From Ophiosphaerella korrae (taxonomy: Eukaryota > Ascomycota > Dothideomycetes > Pleosporales > Phaeosphaeriaceae): a DNA stretch of 64,000 nt. The stretch spans positions 1 to 64,000 of the forward strand of contig JALNQF010000036.1 of the NCBI GenBank assembly GCA_028456385.1, read 5' to 3'. The translations under genes and the position numbers were made by a program. Positions 45,676 to 55,968 of this stretch are shown piece after piece. Position 1 is the first letter of the stretch; every line of letters starts with the position of its first letter. Under the pieces are notes generated by a model that was given only the letters and a program-made list of their open reading frames with translations, made no database searches and was not told the origin of the DNA.

Positions 45676-46631
45676 CAGGCATGCAATAATAGGGAATGGT
45701 ATCCTCGGCAGGCGGACCAGACCGAAAGGGGATGGTGATATCACGTGACGAAAACGAAACTAGTTTCATGTGCACCGGGGCCAAGACAACGCAGCATGAT
45801 GTTGCCATGCGTGGCTGACGCAGCGCAGAGCATCTGTACCGGTTGAGGCGCTGCGCCGCGCTAGGCGATTAGCCATCGTTATTGTTATTATTATTATTAT
45901 CATTATTATTATTATTATTATCATCATCATCATCATCGTCGCCATCCATGGCTTTGCCGCAAGCGTCAGATTCCACGGCTTCTGTGCAGAATGAGTTGTG
46001 TCGTGGCGTGCCAATTAGCATCCGCGCTCCCCGGTCGTGGCTGCTTGGTTCGGGTTAGGCTGGGCCTAGCGTGCCTGCAGGCCGTGCAACTCCAGAGAGG
46101 AGCCATCCCCCCCCAAATCCTCAAGCCCGTCTTTCTCTCAACACAACACCCAACACCAACACCACCTTCTGCCACCCCTCCCCCCTTCTTCGCCCACCAC
46201 CACCATTTGGCCGCCCCCCGTGGCTCTGCGCGGCTGCACCACCTCCGTTTCTTCCAGGTCCCACCTTTCCACCTTTATTTTTCCCGCTTCTTGCCCCGGT
46301 GCGCCTGTTTGCCCGTGGTCTGTGGTGATCAGAAGCACATCTTCGGAACACCTTGCGCCGCCTGCCTGCCAACCACGTCACCCACCACAACTGCTTAACT
46401 GCCTGTTGTTGCCCTTCTTCCACTCTCTCGTGTACACTTAATATACCCTACTGCTTGTAATACTCTGCTTTTTCTCTTCATTTTCACGTGCGCGCTGTTT
46501 GCCGCCACGGTTTGCCGCCACCGTTGCGACGTCATTCTGCAGCCTTCTAGCCCCCGGACTTGATGCCCACGACACTCGCCACGACAGATGATCGCGGTTT
46601 CCTCTAGGCATCCACCCCTTCTTCTCTCACC
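45676..46631. other. Intergenic region with low-complexity sequence
   Basis: This region contains the ATT/ATC microsatellite at 45,878-45,945 and then a CA- and C-rich stretch (46,130-46,260) that is probably the long promoter and leader of the zinc-finger gene. Overlapping open frames here are low-complexity and not convincing. Confidence 0.5.
45878..45945. repeat. ATT/ATC trinucleotide microsatellite
   Basis: Runs of ATT and then ATC triplets with single interruptions. It is likely length-variable among strains. Confidence 0.9.
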
Positions 46632-48500
46632 ATGCAGTCCATGTTCCGTCTCCCATGGAGCACGGAGTCGCCTGGCGACAAGATCATGGAAAAGTCGACA
46701 CTGCACAAGCAAAGACAGCTGCCCGTCGTTGAGATGCCCCATTTCATGAACAAGATCAAGCGAAAACGGACCGCCAGTCCCGACCCGCCATCCTCGCAGC
46801 ATGCGCATCTAGTAAAGAAGTGGAAGGGTGCACATGGCGACGTGAAACCCTTAGTAATCGCGACCGCAACTTCGAATGATGTGAAGTTTGCGCCTGTACA
46901 GACTGCCGGCCCTGTCCCCGTGGAAACTGTCGACTTGCGTTCAAACACCCCGCCGTCGCGAAAAGAAGGCACAACCAACAGCAAACCGTTGACATCGCAG
47001 CAACCAAATCTCATAGTCGAGTCTGCATCTGCCATGACTAGTGGATTGACCTCCGTGCAGCAAGCAATCGAGGCGCAAATCGATGTTGAGATTTTGCTCA
47101 AGCACAACGAGCTACGTTTGATTGAGCAAGAACTCGCCAAATGCCAAACTGCCCTCGAGCAACTGCGGCGATGTTCATTGATACCCTTTCCTGGCGCCCA
47201 GGGCCCCTCCGAGAACCTTAGTCTGGGTGTTGGCGCTTCCTTGCAGCCTCCTTCCGGCTACACCGTACCTCAGTATGCGGCTCCTTGGGGTGTCACGGAT
47301 GGTCCGTATACTCGTCATTATGCAAAATGGTTGATCTCAGATGCCAAATTTGACTCCATCTCGGAACGCGCGCTCGCTCAGCAGGCTCATGGCTACTTTG
47401 GCATGGGTGAGGGCAGGACGACGCGCGGCAGCTTTGGTGACCTTGGGTCATCAAACAGAGGCCGCACGTCACGAACTTCAACTGGAATGTTGAAGCTCCC
47501 GCCTCTCGGTGAAACTCCAGCACCTGCACCAAAGATTGACCCTCTGTTGCACAAGCGATCTACCGATGGTCAATGGGTACGGCTTTATTGTGCTCAATGC
47601 GGCCACAGCAACTTCTCAAACACTCAGGGATTCCTGAACCACTGCCGGATCAAACATAATCAAGTTTTCAAGAGCCATGATCAAGCAGCCATCGCTTGTG
47701 GTGTCCCTGTCGACGTTAATGAGGTTGGCAACCCGGTCATTGCTACTGAACCCATTACTACCCAGGTTGCTACACCTACAGTTACGTTTCCTGTTTCGGC
47801 TGCGCCTGGTGCTGTTCATCCACTAGCTACGCCTGTCGCACCTAGTGCTATGGCAAAGGATGTGTATCGCGACCCCAACGCCATCTCATGTAACGAGTCG
47901 AGGAAGGTCTCTCTCACCAATTTTAAGAATGCTTCTCTAACCCCGTACCTGAGTGCTCAGCTACAAAATTCTGGCTTCACGGGTGATCTCAAATCACTTG
48001 TCGACACTGCTCGAGCAAAGGTCGATCTTGACGTTGTAGAGACTTCTGACGATGACTGCACAGACGGTAGCGCTCTCACGACACCAACCTCAGCCAATGT
48101 TCCGCATCTCAGCCGTCTCCCTGCGAATGGTTCTCTAGCGGCATCATCCAGCAAGCTGCCGTCAGCACGGCCAGGCAGCAAGAAGGGCAATACGCAAAGC
48201 CATACGCGTCTTCCACTTTCATTCCCGTCGCCCGTAAAGTCAGAGAGTGGTCATGACCTGCCAGACTCCCCGGTAGACCTTGGCCCTAATACAGTTGAGT
48301 CTAATCCGGGTCTAGTCAGCGATCACGACGACGATGATGACGAGGATGCAGATGATGCTCACAGTCAACCTGATCTCATCATGAACGATGATGTTGTCGT
48401 GGAAGATTCGAGTGATGTGGAAGATGCTCATGAACGTGCTGGTTCTCGAACAGGACTACACGGGTGTTTTGAGAAGGGAGAGGCGAGTCACAAGCACTAG
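46632..48500 (+). CDS. Ahc1-like C2H2 zinc-finger protein (putative ADA complex subunit)
   Basis: This is a 622-residue, single-exon nuclear protein. A single zinc finger occupies about residues 319-340 (YCAQCGHSNFSNTQGFLNHC, then a His in RIKH). It is preceded by a conserved segment, YTRHYAKWLISDAKFD, and followed by HDQAAIACGVPVD. This layout matches the fungal Ahc1-like proteins, known in yeast as a component of the ADA histone acetyltransferase complex. Other regions are disordered: a basic N-terminus with KIKRKR, Ser/Pro-rich linkers, and an Asp-rich acidic run near residue 565. A short helical segment (about 135-180, ending LAKCQTALEQLRR) may be a coiled coil. Function by family only. 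Confidence 0.65.
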   Translation: MQSMFRLPWSTESPGDKIMEKSTLHKQRQLPVVEMPHFMNKIKRKRTASPDPPSSQHAHLVKKWKGAHGDVKPLVIATATSNDVKFAPVQTAGPVPVETVDLRSNTPPSRKEGTTNSKPLTSQQPNLIVESASAMTSGLTSVQQAIEAQIDVEILLKHNELRLIEQELAKCQTALEQLRRCSLIPFPGAQGPSENLSLGVGASLQPPSGYTVPQYAAPWGVTDGPYTRHYAKWLISDAKFDSISERALAQQAHGYFGMGEGRTTRGSFGDLGSSNRGRTSRTSTGMLKLPPLGETPAPAPKIDPLLHKRSTDGQWVRLYCAQCGHSNFSNTQGFLNHCRIKHNQVFKSHDQAAIACGVPVDVNEVGNPVIATEPITTQVATPTVTFPVSAAPGAVHPLATPVAPSAMAKDVYRDPNAISCNESRKVSLTNFKNASLTPYLSAQLQNSGFTGDLKSLVDTARAKVDLDVVETSDDDCTDGSALTTPTSANVPHLSRLPANGSLAASSSKLPSARPGSKKGNTQSHTRLPLSFPSPVKSESGHDLPDSPVDLGPNTVESNPGLVSDHDDDDDEDADDAHSQPDLIMNDDVVVEDSSDVEDAHERAGSRTGLHGCFEKGEASHKH

Positions 48501-49093
48501 GCAATTACGGCCGGTAGCACTTTCTACACTGGTTTCTCTACGACCCATTTCTTCTTATCCTTCTCCCACTTCTCCTACTTCTCCCTACCTTTGTGCTATA
48601 GATTATTTCCTTTTCTCCTCATCCTCGGTGGCTGTTCTGTTGTGTCAAGGGTGTATACACGGTATCAGCAATGGGTATGGACGATTGTTGTTGGCGCTTT
48701 TCCTTTTGCGAACCAAAAACGTGTCACAACTCTCATCTCTTGAGGCGCGCCTGACATAGGTGTTTAGTAGGCGCTGGAAACGTCTGTGTATTATCATCTC
48801 TTGTATGGAATTGGTTATAGGGGATATCATGGCAGCTTGGTTTAGAATGGGTAACGGTGCTGGTACACTTTTCTGTACTAATGCATATGTAAACCTACCT
48901 GAGTTTGGGGTGGGTAAAATCGCTAGTGAGGTTGTATATACTTTTAATGTTACGATGAAGAGAACGTTTAGTGTGCACACGCAGTCTGGGAAACGTTGAT
49001 TGTATATTGTGAGGGATTGTTTTGTTATATCTTGTTGCTGGAGAAGTAGTGATGCGAGAGGCCATCTAGCCCAAAAACTCCAACGCCTGGGCT
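48501..49093. other. Convergent intergenic region
   Basis: This holds the 3' flanks of the zinc-finger and KISH genes. The initial C/T-rich stretch looks like 3' UTR. No additional gene recognised. Confidence 0.4.
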
Positions 49094-49385
49094 TTATGTT
49101 AGTCCACAGGATGTCATCAACAGGTCCATGGTACCGACCGCCATAACAACACAAGCCAGACTAACGTAAGGACTCAAGCGCTCGCCAACGCGGGCGGCCT
49201 TCCAGAAGGGCGAGACAAAGTAGTTGTCCTTGTTGCGATCTATTATACTAGGAAAGACGTAGTGTGCGTATGTGGAAGTGCAGATGGTGAGGAGGATTAC
49301 GAGGAGAAGGGATTGGAAGTTAAAGAGGGCTGTCTGGAAGCGTATCAGTCGCAGCAAGTGAAGAGGCGAGTGTACACTGTACCAT
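49094..49385 (-). CDS. KSH1: Kish / TMEM167 homologue (secretory pathway membrane protein)
   Basis: This is a small conserved Golgi/secretory-pathway membrane protein. The first exon is only the start codon: ATG at 49,385-49,383, directly followed by GTACAG. After a 49-nt intron ending GCTTCCAG, the second exon runs 49,333-49,094, giving 80 residues. The mature start reads [20 protein letters not shown], close to the [16 protein letters not shown] consensus of Kish proteins. Then come [30 protein letters not shown]. Two membrane helices are seen. The C-terminal dozen residues after MAV (GTMDLLM...) are longer than in most homologues. The upstream in-frame ATG-less extension is intron sequence. 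Confidence 0.85.
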
Positions 49386-49688
49386 TGCGATTGTTTCGTG
49401 TGTGTGAGAGTGACAGTGTGATGGATGATGCATGTAGGTGAGGCGGTTACCTAGGTTCAGTGGGGAAGAGTTGTCGCGTTGATTGTGTCTGTGCGCATAC
49501 AGGGCGCATGGATCCTACCCACTCGAACATGGCTTGCCTCTCCCACTCCACTACATGCACGCCATCTCATCGCCCCGGCCGACTTTACGACATTCTCACG
49601 ACTATCAAGGGCACACAATAGACGGAAACGGTGGCGTAAAATTGGAAATCGAACGGGACCAGGAGGTTGCCTATACACAAACAAGATC
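49386..49688. promoter_or_regulatory. Divergent promoter between KISH and TAF13
   Basis: This 303-bp region separates the two divergently placed start codons, so it must hold both promoters. No TATA box stands out. Confidence 0.45.
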
Positions 49689-50415
49689 ATGACGGAGGTG
49701 CGCATGCGGTTGCGCCAAAAAGGCCAGCAATTCCCGACACAAGACTGTAAGTTGTTTGCTAGCTGCTTATACGGCGAATTGTGGTTCCATGCTGTGCGCC
49801 TACTCTCAACACAACCTGTACCCTCACTTCATCATTGCACTACTCTCTTCCTATGTAGTCCATATCGACGATAGCATGCCTCTTGCAACAACTCTTCCCC
49901 GAAAAAGCCTTGCAAGAAGTCACGACGCACGGTCAGAAACACTCCTAACACCGACGCTAGTAGAAGCCTTTCTCCTCGCTTTTGGCGACAACGACTACCC
50001 GCTGCCGGAAACAGTGCGGGTGCTTGACGAAATCATAACTGACTACATTATCGAAACATGCCACGAAGCGGCATCGGTTGCACACCATGCACGGCGGGCT
50101 AAGATTAAGCTCGACGACTTTAAATTCATGTTACGGCGCGACACAGGCAAGCTGGGACGCGTGAGCGACATGTTGGAAACAGATAAGGAGCTAAAGCGCA
50201 AACGCAAGGCATTCGATACTGACGAGGGCGCTGTCATGACCAAGGGAGATGATGCGGCGGAGAAGGAAAAAGACAAGGAAAAAGACAAGGAAAAGGATGG
50301 AGCGCTGGAGAAGTACAAGAAAGGTGAGGATGCGGAGCCAAAGAAAAGGCGGAAGAAAAAGGACAAGGGCGCGAGAGAAGGGGGTGACGATGTGAGCACC
50401 GTGAGGAGTGGGTGA
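49689..50415 (+). CDS. TAF13: TFIID subunit TAF13 (histone-fold protein)
   Basis: This is a nuclear histone-fold subunit of general transcription factor TFIID, where TAF13 pairs with TAF11. Exon 1 is 49,689-49,746 (MTEVRMRLRQKGQQFPTQD). The intron 49,747-49,858 (GTAAGT...TATGTAG) keeps the frame. Exon 2 is 49,859-50,415, for 204 residues. The histone fold reads VEAFLLAFGDNDYPLPETV, then LDEIITDYI, ARRAKIKLDDFKFMLRRD and KLGRVSDMLETDKELKR, matching TAF13 order. The C-terminal 60 residues are Lys/Glu/Asp-rich with repeated KEKD units and an RKKK-type basic patch. That tail is longer than in yeast or animals but common in fungi. Confidence 0.83.
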
Positions 50416-50867
50416 GAGAAATCAAGAGCCCTCTGCATTGCTTGGAGTTTACTTGAACACTTGAACATGGACGCATCGGATGGTGCTTGCTGTCGATGAT
50501 TACGGTGATGATGGATTGGTGGGAAATGGAAACGCTTGTGGTGGGTTGAAATATTTCATCTTGTGCTCCTCTTGAAGCGCTGCCTAATGCAGGCATGTCA
50601 GGGCTGCTATAATAACACTGATAGTAGAAGCTTGTTCGTCTTCTCACTATGTTCTCCACCTATGCTGACTGCACATTTCAAGCTTACTGCCCCTTCCGCT
50701 TGTACCCAAACTCACGCAATCACGCCGGCCTTTGACTCGAGCGCATTTCCCTCAAGTGCGTCGTGGGCAGCCAGGGCGGCCTCGGTGAGCGCTTCTAAAG
50801 ACGCTCTCATTAGTCACAAACTCCAGCCAGCGCCCTGTATGATACCATGTTCCCTTGATATTGACGC
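50416..50867. other. Convergent intergenic region
   Basis: This holds the 3' flanks of TAF13 and eIF3f. No other gene recognised. Confidence 0.4.
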
Positions 50868-52012
50868 TCATGCTTCTTGTGCACGCTGCTGCTGCTGCCT
50901 ACCTTTGCCCCTCCGCTCGCCGCCTTGCTTCCTTCCATCGCCGCCGTCTCTCTGGCCGTCGGCAGCAAGGGCATCGCCGCCACCGAGTGTGAGGGCTGCC
51001 GTGGCGAGGCGATTGGAGAGGTCTATTTGAGTGCGGATGGTGTTGGCGAGATAGGATACTACGAGGACGTCTTGTATGTGGTTGTTGCTGCGGGAGGGTC
51101 AGTGGGGCCAAGTGTGGTGGTGGTGCAAGGGAAGCATACAAATCGCGCTCAATGTCGGCCGGATCGACCTTGGGGGCAAGGCTGAGGGCATTCATCAAGA
51201 ACTGGCCCAGCGCCGACGAGGGCTCGGCCTCCTCGTCCAGGACGTTGTTGACGTAATTGGAGACGCGCTCCAACAAGTCCAGCACGTGTTGGACGGCGCG
51301 CTCGAGCGAGTCGAGGTCGGTCACGATTTCCTGGGAGCGGTCTTCGCGGTCCTTTGCCGACGAAATGAGCTCGAGGCCCGACTTCTCCGCCTCGCCGTAC
51401 TTGATCTCATGCGGCACGGGGATGAAGAGACACGAGTCGGCGGCGCGCTCGGCAGTGACGCCAATGGGGGCGGAGATGTATGTGCGCGACTCGATGTCCT
51501 GGCCGGGCACGGTGGAGACGGTAAGGTGGACGGCCGGGTGTGGCCAGGTGCCGTCGCCCTGCTGGCTGTAGAAGTTCTGGATGAGGGCGGAGAAGGTGTT
51601 GAGGTCGGTGCTGGTGGCATACCAGCCGACGAGCACCTCGCGGGGGTTTGCGCGCAGGTGCAGGGCGAGCATCTGCTTCTGGTAGTCCATGTCCACCTCG
51701 ACCTGCTCGGCCGTCTCCGTGTGGGGGACGGCGTAGCAGTTGCGGATCTCGATCTCGGTGCCATCCTCGCTGCGGGTGCCCAGGAGCGTGCCGATGACGC
51801 GCTCCTGGTCGGCGGGGCGGCGCAGCGAGTGGTCGAGGATGGAGAAGACGGCCTTGATTGATTCAGCATGTTAGGGAGCGTTGCGGGGCTGCCCTGCGGC
51901 CGCGTACCTGGGGCTGGATGGCCACGCTCAGCGGCGCCGTCGAGGCCTGCGCGTTGACGGGCGCAGGGCCAAGGGGGCGCGCCAGGTGGAGGAACGAGTC
52001 TCTCTCGGACAT
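50868..52012 (-). CDS. Translation initiation factor eIF3 subunit f
   Basis: This is a cytosolic MPN-domain subunit of the eIF3 complex. Minus-strand exons 52,012-51,908, 51,852-51,140 and 51,087-50,868 join across 55- and 52-nt introns (GTACGC...ATCAAG and GTATGC...CCGCAG) and give 345 residues. The MPN core reads [55 protein letters not shown], with HPAVHLTV. As in other eIF3f, the metal-binding JAMM residues are not complete, so it is non-catalytic. The C-terminal helical part contains [20 protein letters not shown]. It ends in a Gly/Arg/Gln-rich tail. It shares a short promoter with UTP25. Confidence 0.9.
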
Positions 52013-52153
52013 GGCGGTGGTGGTGGTGAGGTGGGGTGGGGTCCTTTTTTGATATTGCCTGCGCGAAATCTGGACGGGTGCGGTTCGCTAGCACGGACCA
52101 TACAGCAGGACTTGATTTTCTTCGAGTCGGCGGCACCAGCACACCAGCGCACC
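52013..52153. promoter_or_regulatory. Divergent promoter between eIF3f and UTP25
   Basis: Only 141 bp lie between the two start codons, so both 5' leaders and promoters must be packed here. Both genes serve ribosome function, which fits co-regulation. No TATA box is evident. Confidence 0.55.
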
Positions 52154-54262
52154 ATGGCCCCAGCAAGCGGACGCGGCGCCTTTCGAGGACGGGGCAGAGG
52201 GCGAGGAAGAGGAGGAGGAGGGGTAGGAGGAGGAGGAGGGGTAGGAGGAGGAGGAGGAGGAGGAGGAGGAGGGGGGGCAAGAATACATGGACGAGGGCAG
52301 GGCACATTCACTATCAATGCTCCAGAACCCCAATCAGACTCGTCTGCCTCGGACGACGACCTCGACGACGACGACGAACAGGAAGCGCAGCCCACCGCCA
52401 ATGCCTACGCTGCCCTCCTGCAGTCCTTCTCTGCCGCAACCCCCCGCCACGACCCAGACGAGCCGCGCGCCAAGAAGCGCAAGCTCGCCGTCCACGAACC
52501 CATCGCACTTCATCCCATCCCAGACCAAGCCAACACCGACACTGACACCGACACCGGCACCGGCACCGACCAAGACGACGAGCCCGCAGGCGCCAGCGCA
52601 TACGAAATCCATTTTGCAAACCCTGACGAAAACGAGCTTGCGCAACGCCTGAAGCGCATAGCAGCCAACCAATGGTTCTCCAAAAAGCTGGCCGGCGCTG
52701 GAGGAAGAGCAGTGCTGCAAGTGCCAAGCACAGACGACATGGCGCCCGACAGGCGGAAGATTAAGAGCACCCGCGACCTCCAGCTAAAGACTCGTCTCGT
52801 CCAAAATGCGCAAAGAGTGATCGACCCCTTCAAAAATGACATGGAGCAGACCATCGTTCCCTCTATCTTTGCTTACCAGGATGTCTTGTTTGGAGCGAGA
52901 ACCGTTCGGAATTCTGGCCGGCTCCGCGATATCGCCTGCTTACACGCACTAAACCACATCCTCATTGGCCGAGATCGTGTGCTGAAGAACAATGCAAAGC
53001 TGGCTGCTGCGCCCGACGATCAAGATACCGAATATCGTGATCAAGGCTTCGCTCGTCCCAAAGTCCTTTTCTTACTCGAAACAAAGCAGGCATGCGTTCG
53101 AGTCCTGGACTCAATCACCAAACTCGTCCACTTTGACCAGCAAGAGAACAAAAAGCGCTTCCTCGACAGCTTCTCCATCACCGAACAGAAGTTCACCGAC
53201 GATAAGCCTGCTGACTTTAGGGAGCTGTTCGAAGGCAACGACGAAAACGAGTTCCGCATTGGTGTCAAGCTGACGCGCAAGACGCTCAAGCTCTTCTCCA
53301 CCTTCTATAACTCAGACATCATCTTTGCCTCCACTCTAGGCTTACGGCGAGCTATCGAGTCTGGCGATGCCAAAAAACGAGACTATGACTTCCTGTCGTC
53401 CATCGAGATGGTCATCATGGAGCAAGCGGATGCAGCGCTAATGCAGAATTGGGAACACGCCGAGTTCGCTTTCGACCATCTCAATCTGCAGCCAAAAGAC
53501 GCACATGGCTGTGACTTCTCCCGCGTCCGGTCATGGTACCTCGACAATCACGCACGGCATATCCGTCAGACCATCGTCTTCTCGTCATATCTCACCCCTA
53601 AGATCAACACCTTATACAACAACCACATGCGCAATGTAGCCGGGCGCTTAAAATACACACCAGACTACACGGATGGCCTCATCGAATCTCTACCTCACGG
53701 CATCAAACAATCATTCCTGCGTTTCGACTCTCCATCCCATCTTACTGACCCGGACGCCCGCTTTAAGTACTTCAGCTCCACCATCCTACCATCCATCATG
53801 CGCCTGCCCAAGCCCATAGAAGGTGGTGCTGGCACACTAGTCTTCATACCCTCGTATCTGGACTTTGTACGAGTGCGCAACTCGCTCGTCGACACGGACA
53901 TATCATTCGCATCGATAAACGAATACACTGACCAAACCGACATCCGGAAAGCGCGTTCGCACTTTATGAACGGAAAGCATTCTCTCCTTCTATACACGGG
54001 CCGTGCGCATCATTTCCACAGATACAACATTCGAGGCACCAAGAGAATTGTCTTTTACGGTCTTCCAGAGAATCCTGTATTTTATGAAGAACTGCTTTCC
54101 TTTGTAGCCAAGTCAATTGAAAGAGTTGAGATCAGTAGAGCGGAAGCGGGTGTTCGAGTTTGCTTCAGCAAGTGGGAGAGAATGGAGTTGGAGAGAATTG
54201 TTGGGAGTAAGAGGATTGGAAAGATGGTTAGTGATAAGGGAGACGTGTTTGATTTTATCTAG
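52154..54262 (+). CDS. UTP25: U3 snoRNP-associated protein Utp25
   Basis: This is a nucleolar protein of the small-subunit processome, needed for early pre-rRNA cleavage. It is a single exon of 702 residues from ATG 52,154. Residues 1-60 form an RGR/Gly-rich, RGG-box-like tract encoded by GGA-type repeats. Acidic and basic low-complexity parts follow (DDDLDDDDE, AKKRKLA). The conserved domain begins near residue 150 and has a degenerate helicase-like layout: RDIACLHALNHIL, RPKVLFLLETKQACVRV, SDIIFASTLGLRRAI, SSIEMVIMEQADALM-like (here SSIEMVIMEQADAALMQNW), ARHIRQTIVFSSYLTP, and a C-terminal TGRAHHFHRYNIRG with FYGLPENPVFY. There is no Walker A lysine motif, as usual for Utp25. Confidence 0.88.
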   Translation: MAPASGRGAFRGRGRGRGRGGGGVGGGGGVGGGGGGGGGGGARIHGRGQGTFTINAPEPQSDSSASDDDLDDDDEQEAQPTANAYAALLQSFSAATPRHDPDEPRAKKRKLAVHEPIALHPIPDQANTDTDTDTGTGTDQDDEPAGASAYEIHFANPDENELAQRLKRIAANQWFSKKLAGAGGRAVLQVPSTDDMAPDRRKIKSTRDLQLKTRLVQNAQRVIDPFKNDMEQTIVPSIFAYQDVLFGARTVRNSGRLRDIACLHALNHILIGRDRVLKNNAKLAAAPDDQDTEYRDQGFARPKVLFLLETKQACVRVLDSITKLVHFDQQENKKRFLDSFSITEQKFTDDKPADFRELFEGNDENEFRIGVKLTRKTLKLFSTFYNSDIIFASTLGLRRAIESGDAKKRDYDFLSSIEMVIMEQADAALMQNWEHAEFAFDHLNLQPKDAHGCDFSRVRSWYLDNHARHIRQTIVFSSYLTPKINTLYNNHMRNVAGRLKYTPDYTDGLIESLPHGIKQSFLRFDSPSHLTDPDARFKYFSSTILPSIMRLPKPIEGGAGTLVFIPSYLDFVRVRNSLVDTDISFASINEYTDQTDIRKARSHFMNGKHSLLLYTGRAHHFHRYNIRGTKRIVFYGLPENPVFYEELLSFVAKSIERVEISRAEAGVRVCFSKWERMELERIVGSKRIGKMVSDKGDVFDFI
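52190..52276 (+). repeat. Purine-rich GGA/GGG repeat inside UTP25
   Basis: A nearly pure A/G tract of gaggaggagg type encodes the glycine/arginine stretch near the N-terminus of UTP25. It is likely prone to length change. Confidence 0.8.
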
Positions 54263-55289
54263 GGGTAACTAGAATACTGGTGGTTTCTACATTGAACACC
54301 ATCTTCATTCGCAACGAGTAGACTGTGTTTAGTTCACTCACTCTGCTTGAATAGCATCTTGTCATTAAACTCGACCGGATCCCTCGTGTCTTCGCTGGCT
54401 ACGCGACATCAGCGGACTACATTATCTTGGGAAAATGGCAATAAAACAAAAATGATATAAAGAGAGGACTAATCATTTCTCTGTAGAACAATCCTCGTAG
54501 TAGCACATCAACATGAGGTTGACCCGAATCTTCTTTTCAACAACCTCGATTTCTATTTCTGGTCCAATCGAACTGAGAACGCGTACAGTGTAATATTCCT
54601 TGGTTTACGCCCTGTTATAGGCCTTCAGGCAGGCTCACTACGCCCTTGCAATCAATGTCTCCACGGCAACAAGCACCGAAATCGAAACCGAAACCCCACC
54701 AGCCTCACCTCAGTCATTGATTGGTATCTCTCTTCAAAAGCTGGGTGAGACTAGCAATATAAAAACATGCCTATACATTTACCATCAGCCTACGATCCAT
54801 CTTATCGTGCCGGACGTTAATAGTCTAGTTTCACTAATATAATCATCCAACCTTATTCCTACTTACTCCAGGCATATCTAGATAATCATACACACCCCCA
54901 GTCTTGTGGAGCAATCCGCAGCAGGTATTATATTGCCTGACGGAACCCTATAATTTTAAGTTACTGTGCCGCAATATCTGCACCGGCATATGATTACTGC
55001 TTGTCTACTCATCCTTGAAATTATTAGTTTGTTTGGGAGCACCTAAAATCTCCTAGCTCGATATATTGGTCGTGCGAGGCTAGAGGCCCTGCAGTTCTAT
55101 GTTGTGGGTACCTACATGCAGGTTTAGTAAACCCCTACGAGTGGTCTACTGCGGTCAGCACAGTCTATTATTCGGTGTCCGAGCCATCCACCAATGTTGA
55201 AAGGTTGCTTGTAGTTTTCGGCTATGCCGCACCCAACCAATTAACCTAGCATCTAATCAAACCAATTCCGCTATTAGTTAGGCAGCCGT
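54263..55289. other. Intergenic region
   Basis: About 1 kb with no convincing gene. A short frame at about 54,510 begins with a hydrophobic leader but stops soon. The 3' part may hold the lost 5' exons of the following hydrolase pseudogene. Confidence 0.4.
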
Positions 55290-55968
55290 ACCGTGCGGAA
55301 GAGCCTGATAGCTGCAATGCCATGAAGTATTGAATCACTAACGCAGTGTGGATCTTAATAATATCATCATCCCGGGAGATTCTGCTGTAGTTCCGGCACT
55401 GTTGAGGTACATTGAAGATCATAACACATTGCCTGTGCCGCGTGGGGCTATGGTATGGTCGCCTTGGGTCGATAGTAAGCAATTCCTTAGTCTAACAGCA
55501 TATTTAGTATCTAGTCCTCTTTGTAGTAGTGTGAATCTATTCATTGCCCCCCCCCCTCCCCCTGGACGGAAACTTGCTGGCCTTATCTTGTCATTTTAGC
55601 ATCTCCAGATACTCCGTCCAGATACAGGAATAGCTCACGCCTTTGCACTGACTTCCTGAGTCTTGGCCTCACCAGGTGAGGGCGAAAAGCATATGAACCG
55701 CTCGTCGTACTAAAGAGACTGAGCCTTACCTAATTCCAGTCGACAATCCATTTGTCACCAAAACGCCCATATTCGTGAACGTTGGAAGCGCAGAGCTCAT
55801 TTACGATGAAATCAAAGTATTTACCGAGAGAATGACAGGCGTTAGGGAAAACGATGTGTGCTACCAAAAGACCAAAGGCGCTCCGCGTGACACTTGACGG
55901 GGTTTGTAAAAGAGGCTGGGGACGCGGTGAAGCGTGCGGCTGAGCACTTTGGTCTTCCTACCACGTAG
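55290..55968 (+). pseudogene. Alpha/beta-hydrolase (steryl-acetyl-hydrolase/lipase-3 type), decayed
   Basis: Two coding pieces with the correct order are seen. At 55,354-55,480 VDLNNIIIPGDSA, then PALLRYIEDH and PRGAMVWSPWVD give the nucleophile elbow region, with GDSAGG damaged after the alanine. At about 55,741-55,968 NPFVTKTPIFVNVGSAEL, IYDEIKVFTERMTG, YQKTKGAPRDT and, one frame over, GFVKEAGDAVKRAAEHFGLP lead to a TAG at 55,966. Between them lie a poly-C run (55,545-55,561) and frames with stops. Upstream pieces (LNH, stop) suggest further breaks. It cannot make an active enzyme. The original was probably a single-domain esterase of 300-odd residues. Confidence 0.65.

Noticed and set aside
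46071..46441. Several Pro/His/Arg-rich frames upstream of the zinc-finger gene
   Set aside because: They are produced by a C-rich leader sequence and have no conserved features.
51076..51861. 261-codon plus-strand frame antisense to eIF3f
   Set aside because: It is a GC-rich shadow of the eIF3f exon; the eIF3f assignment and its splicing are unambiguous.
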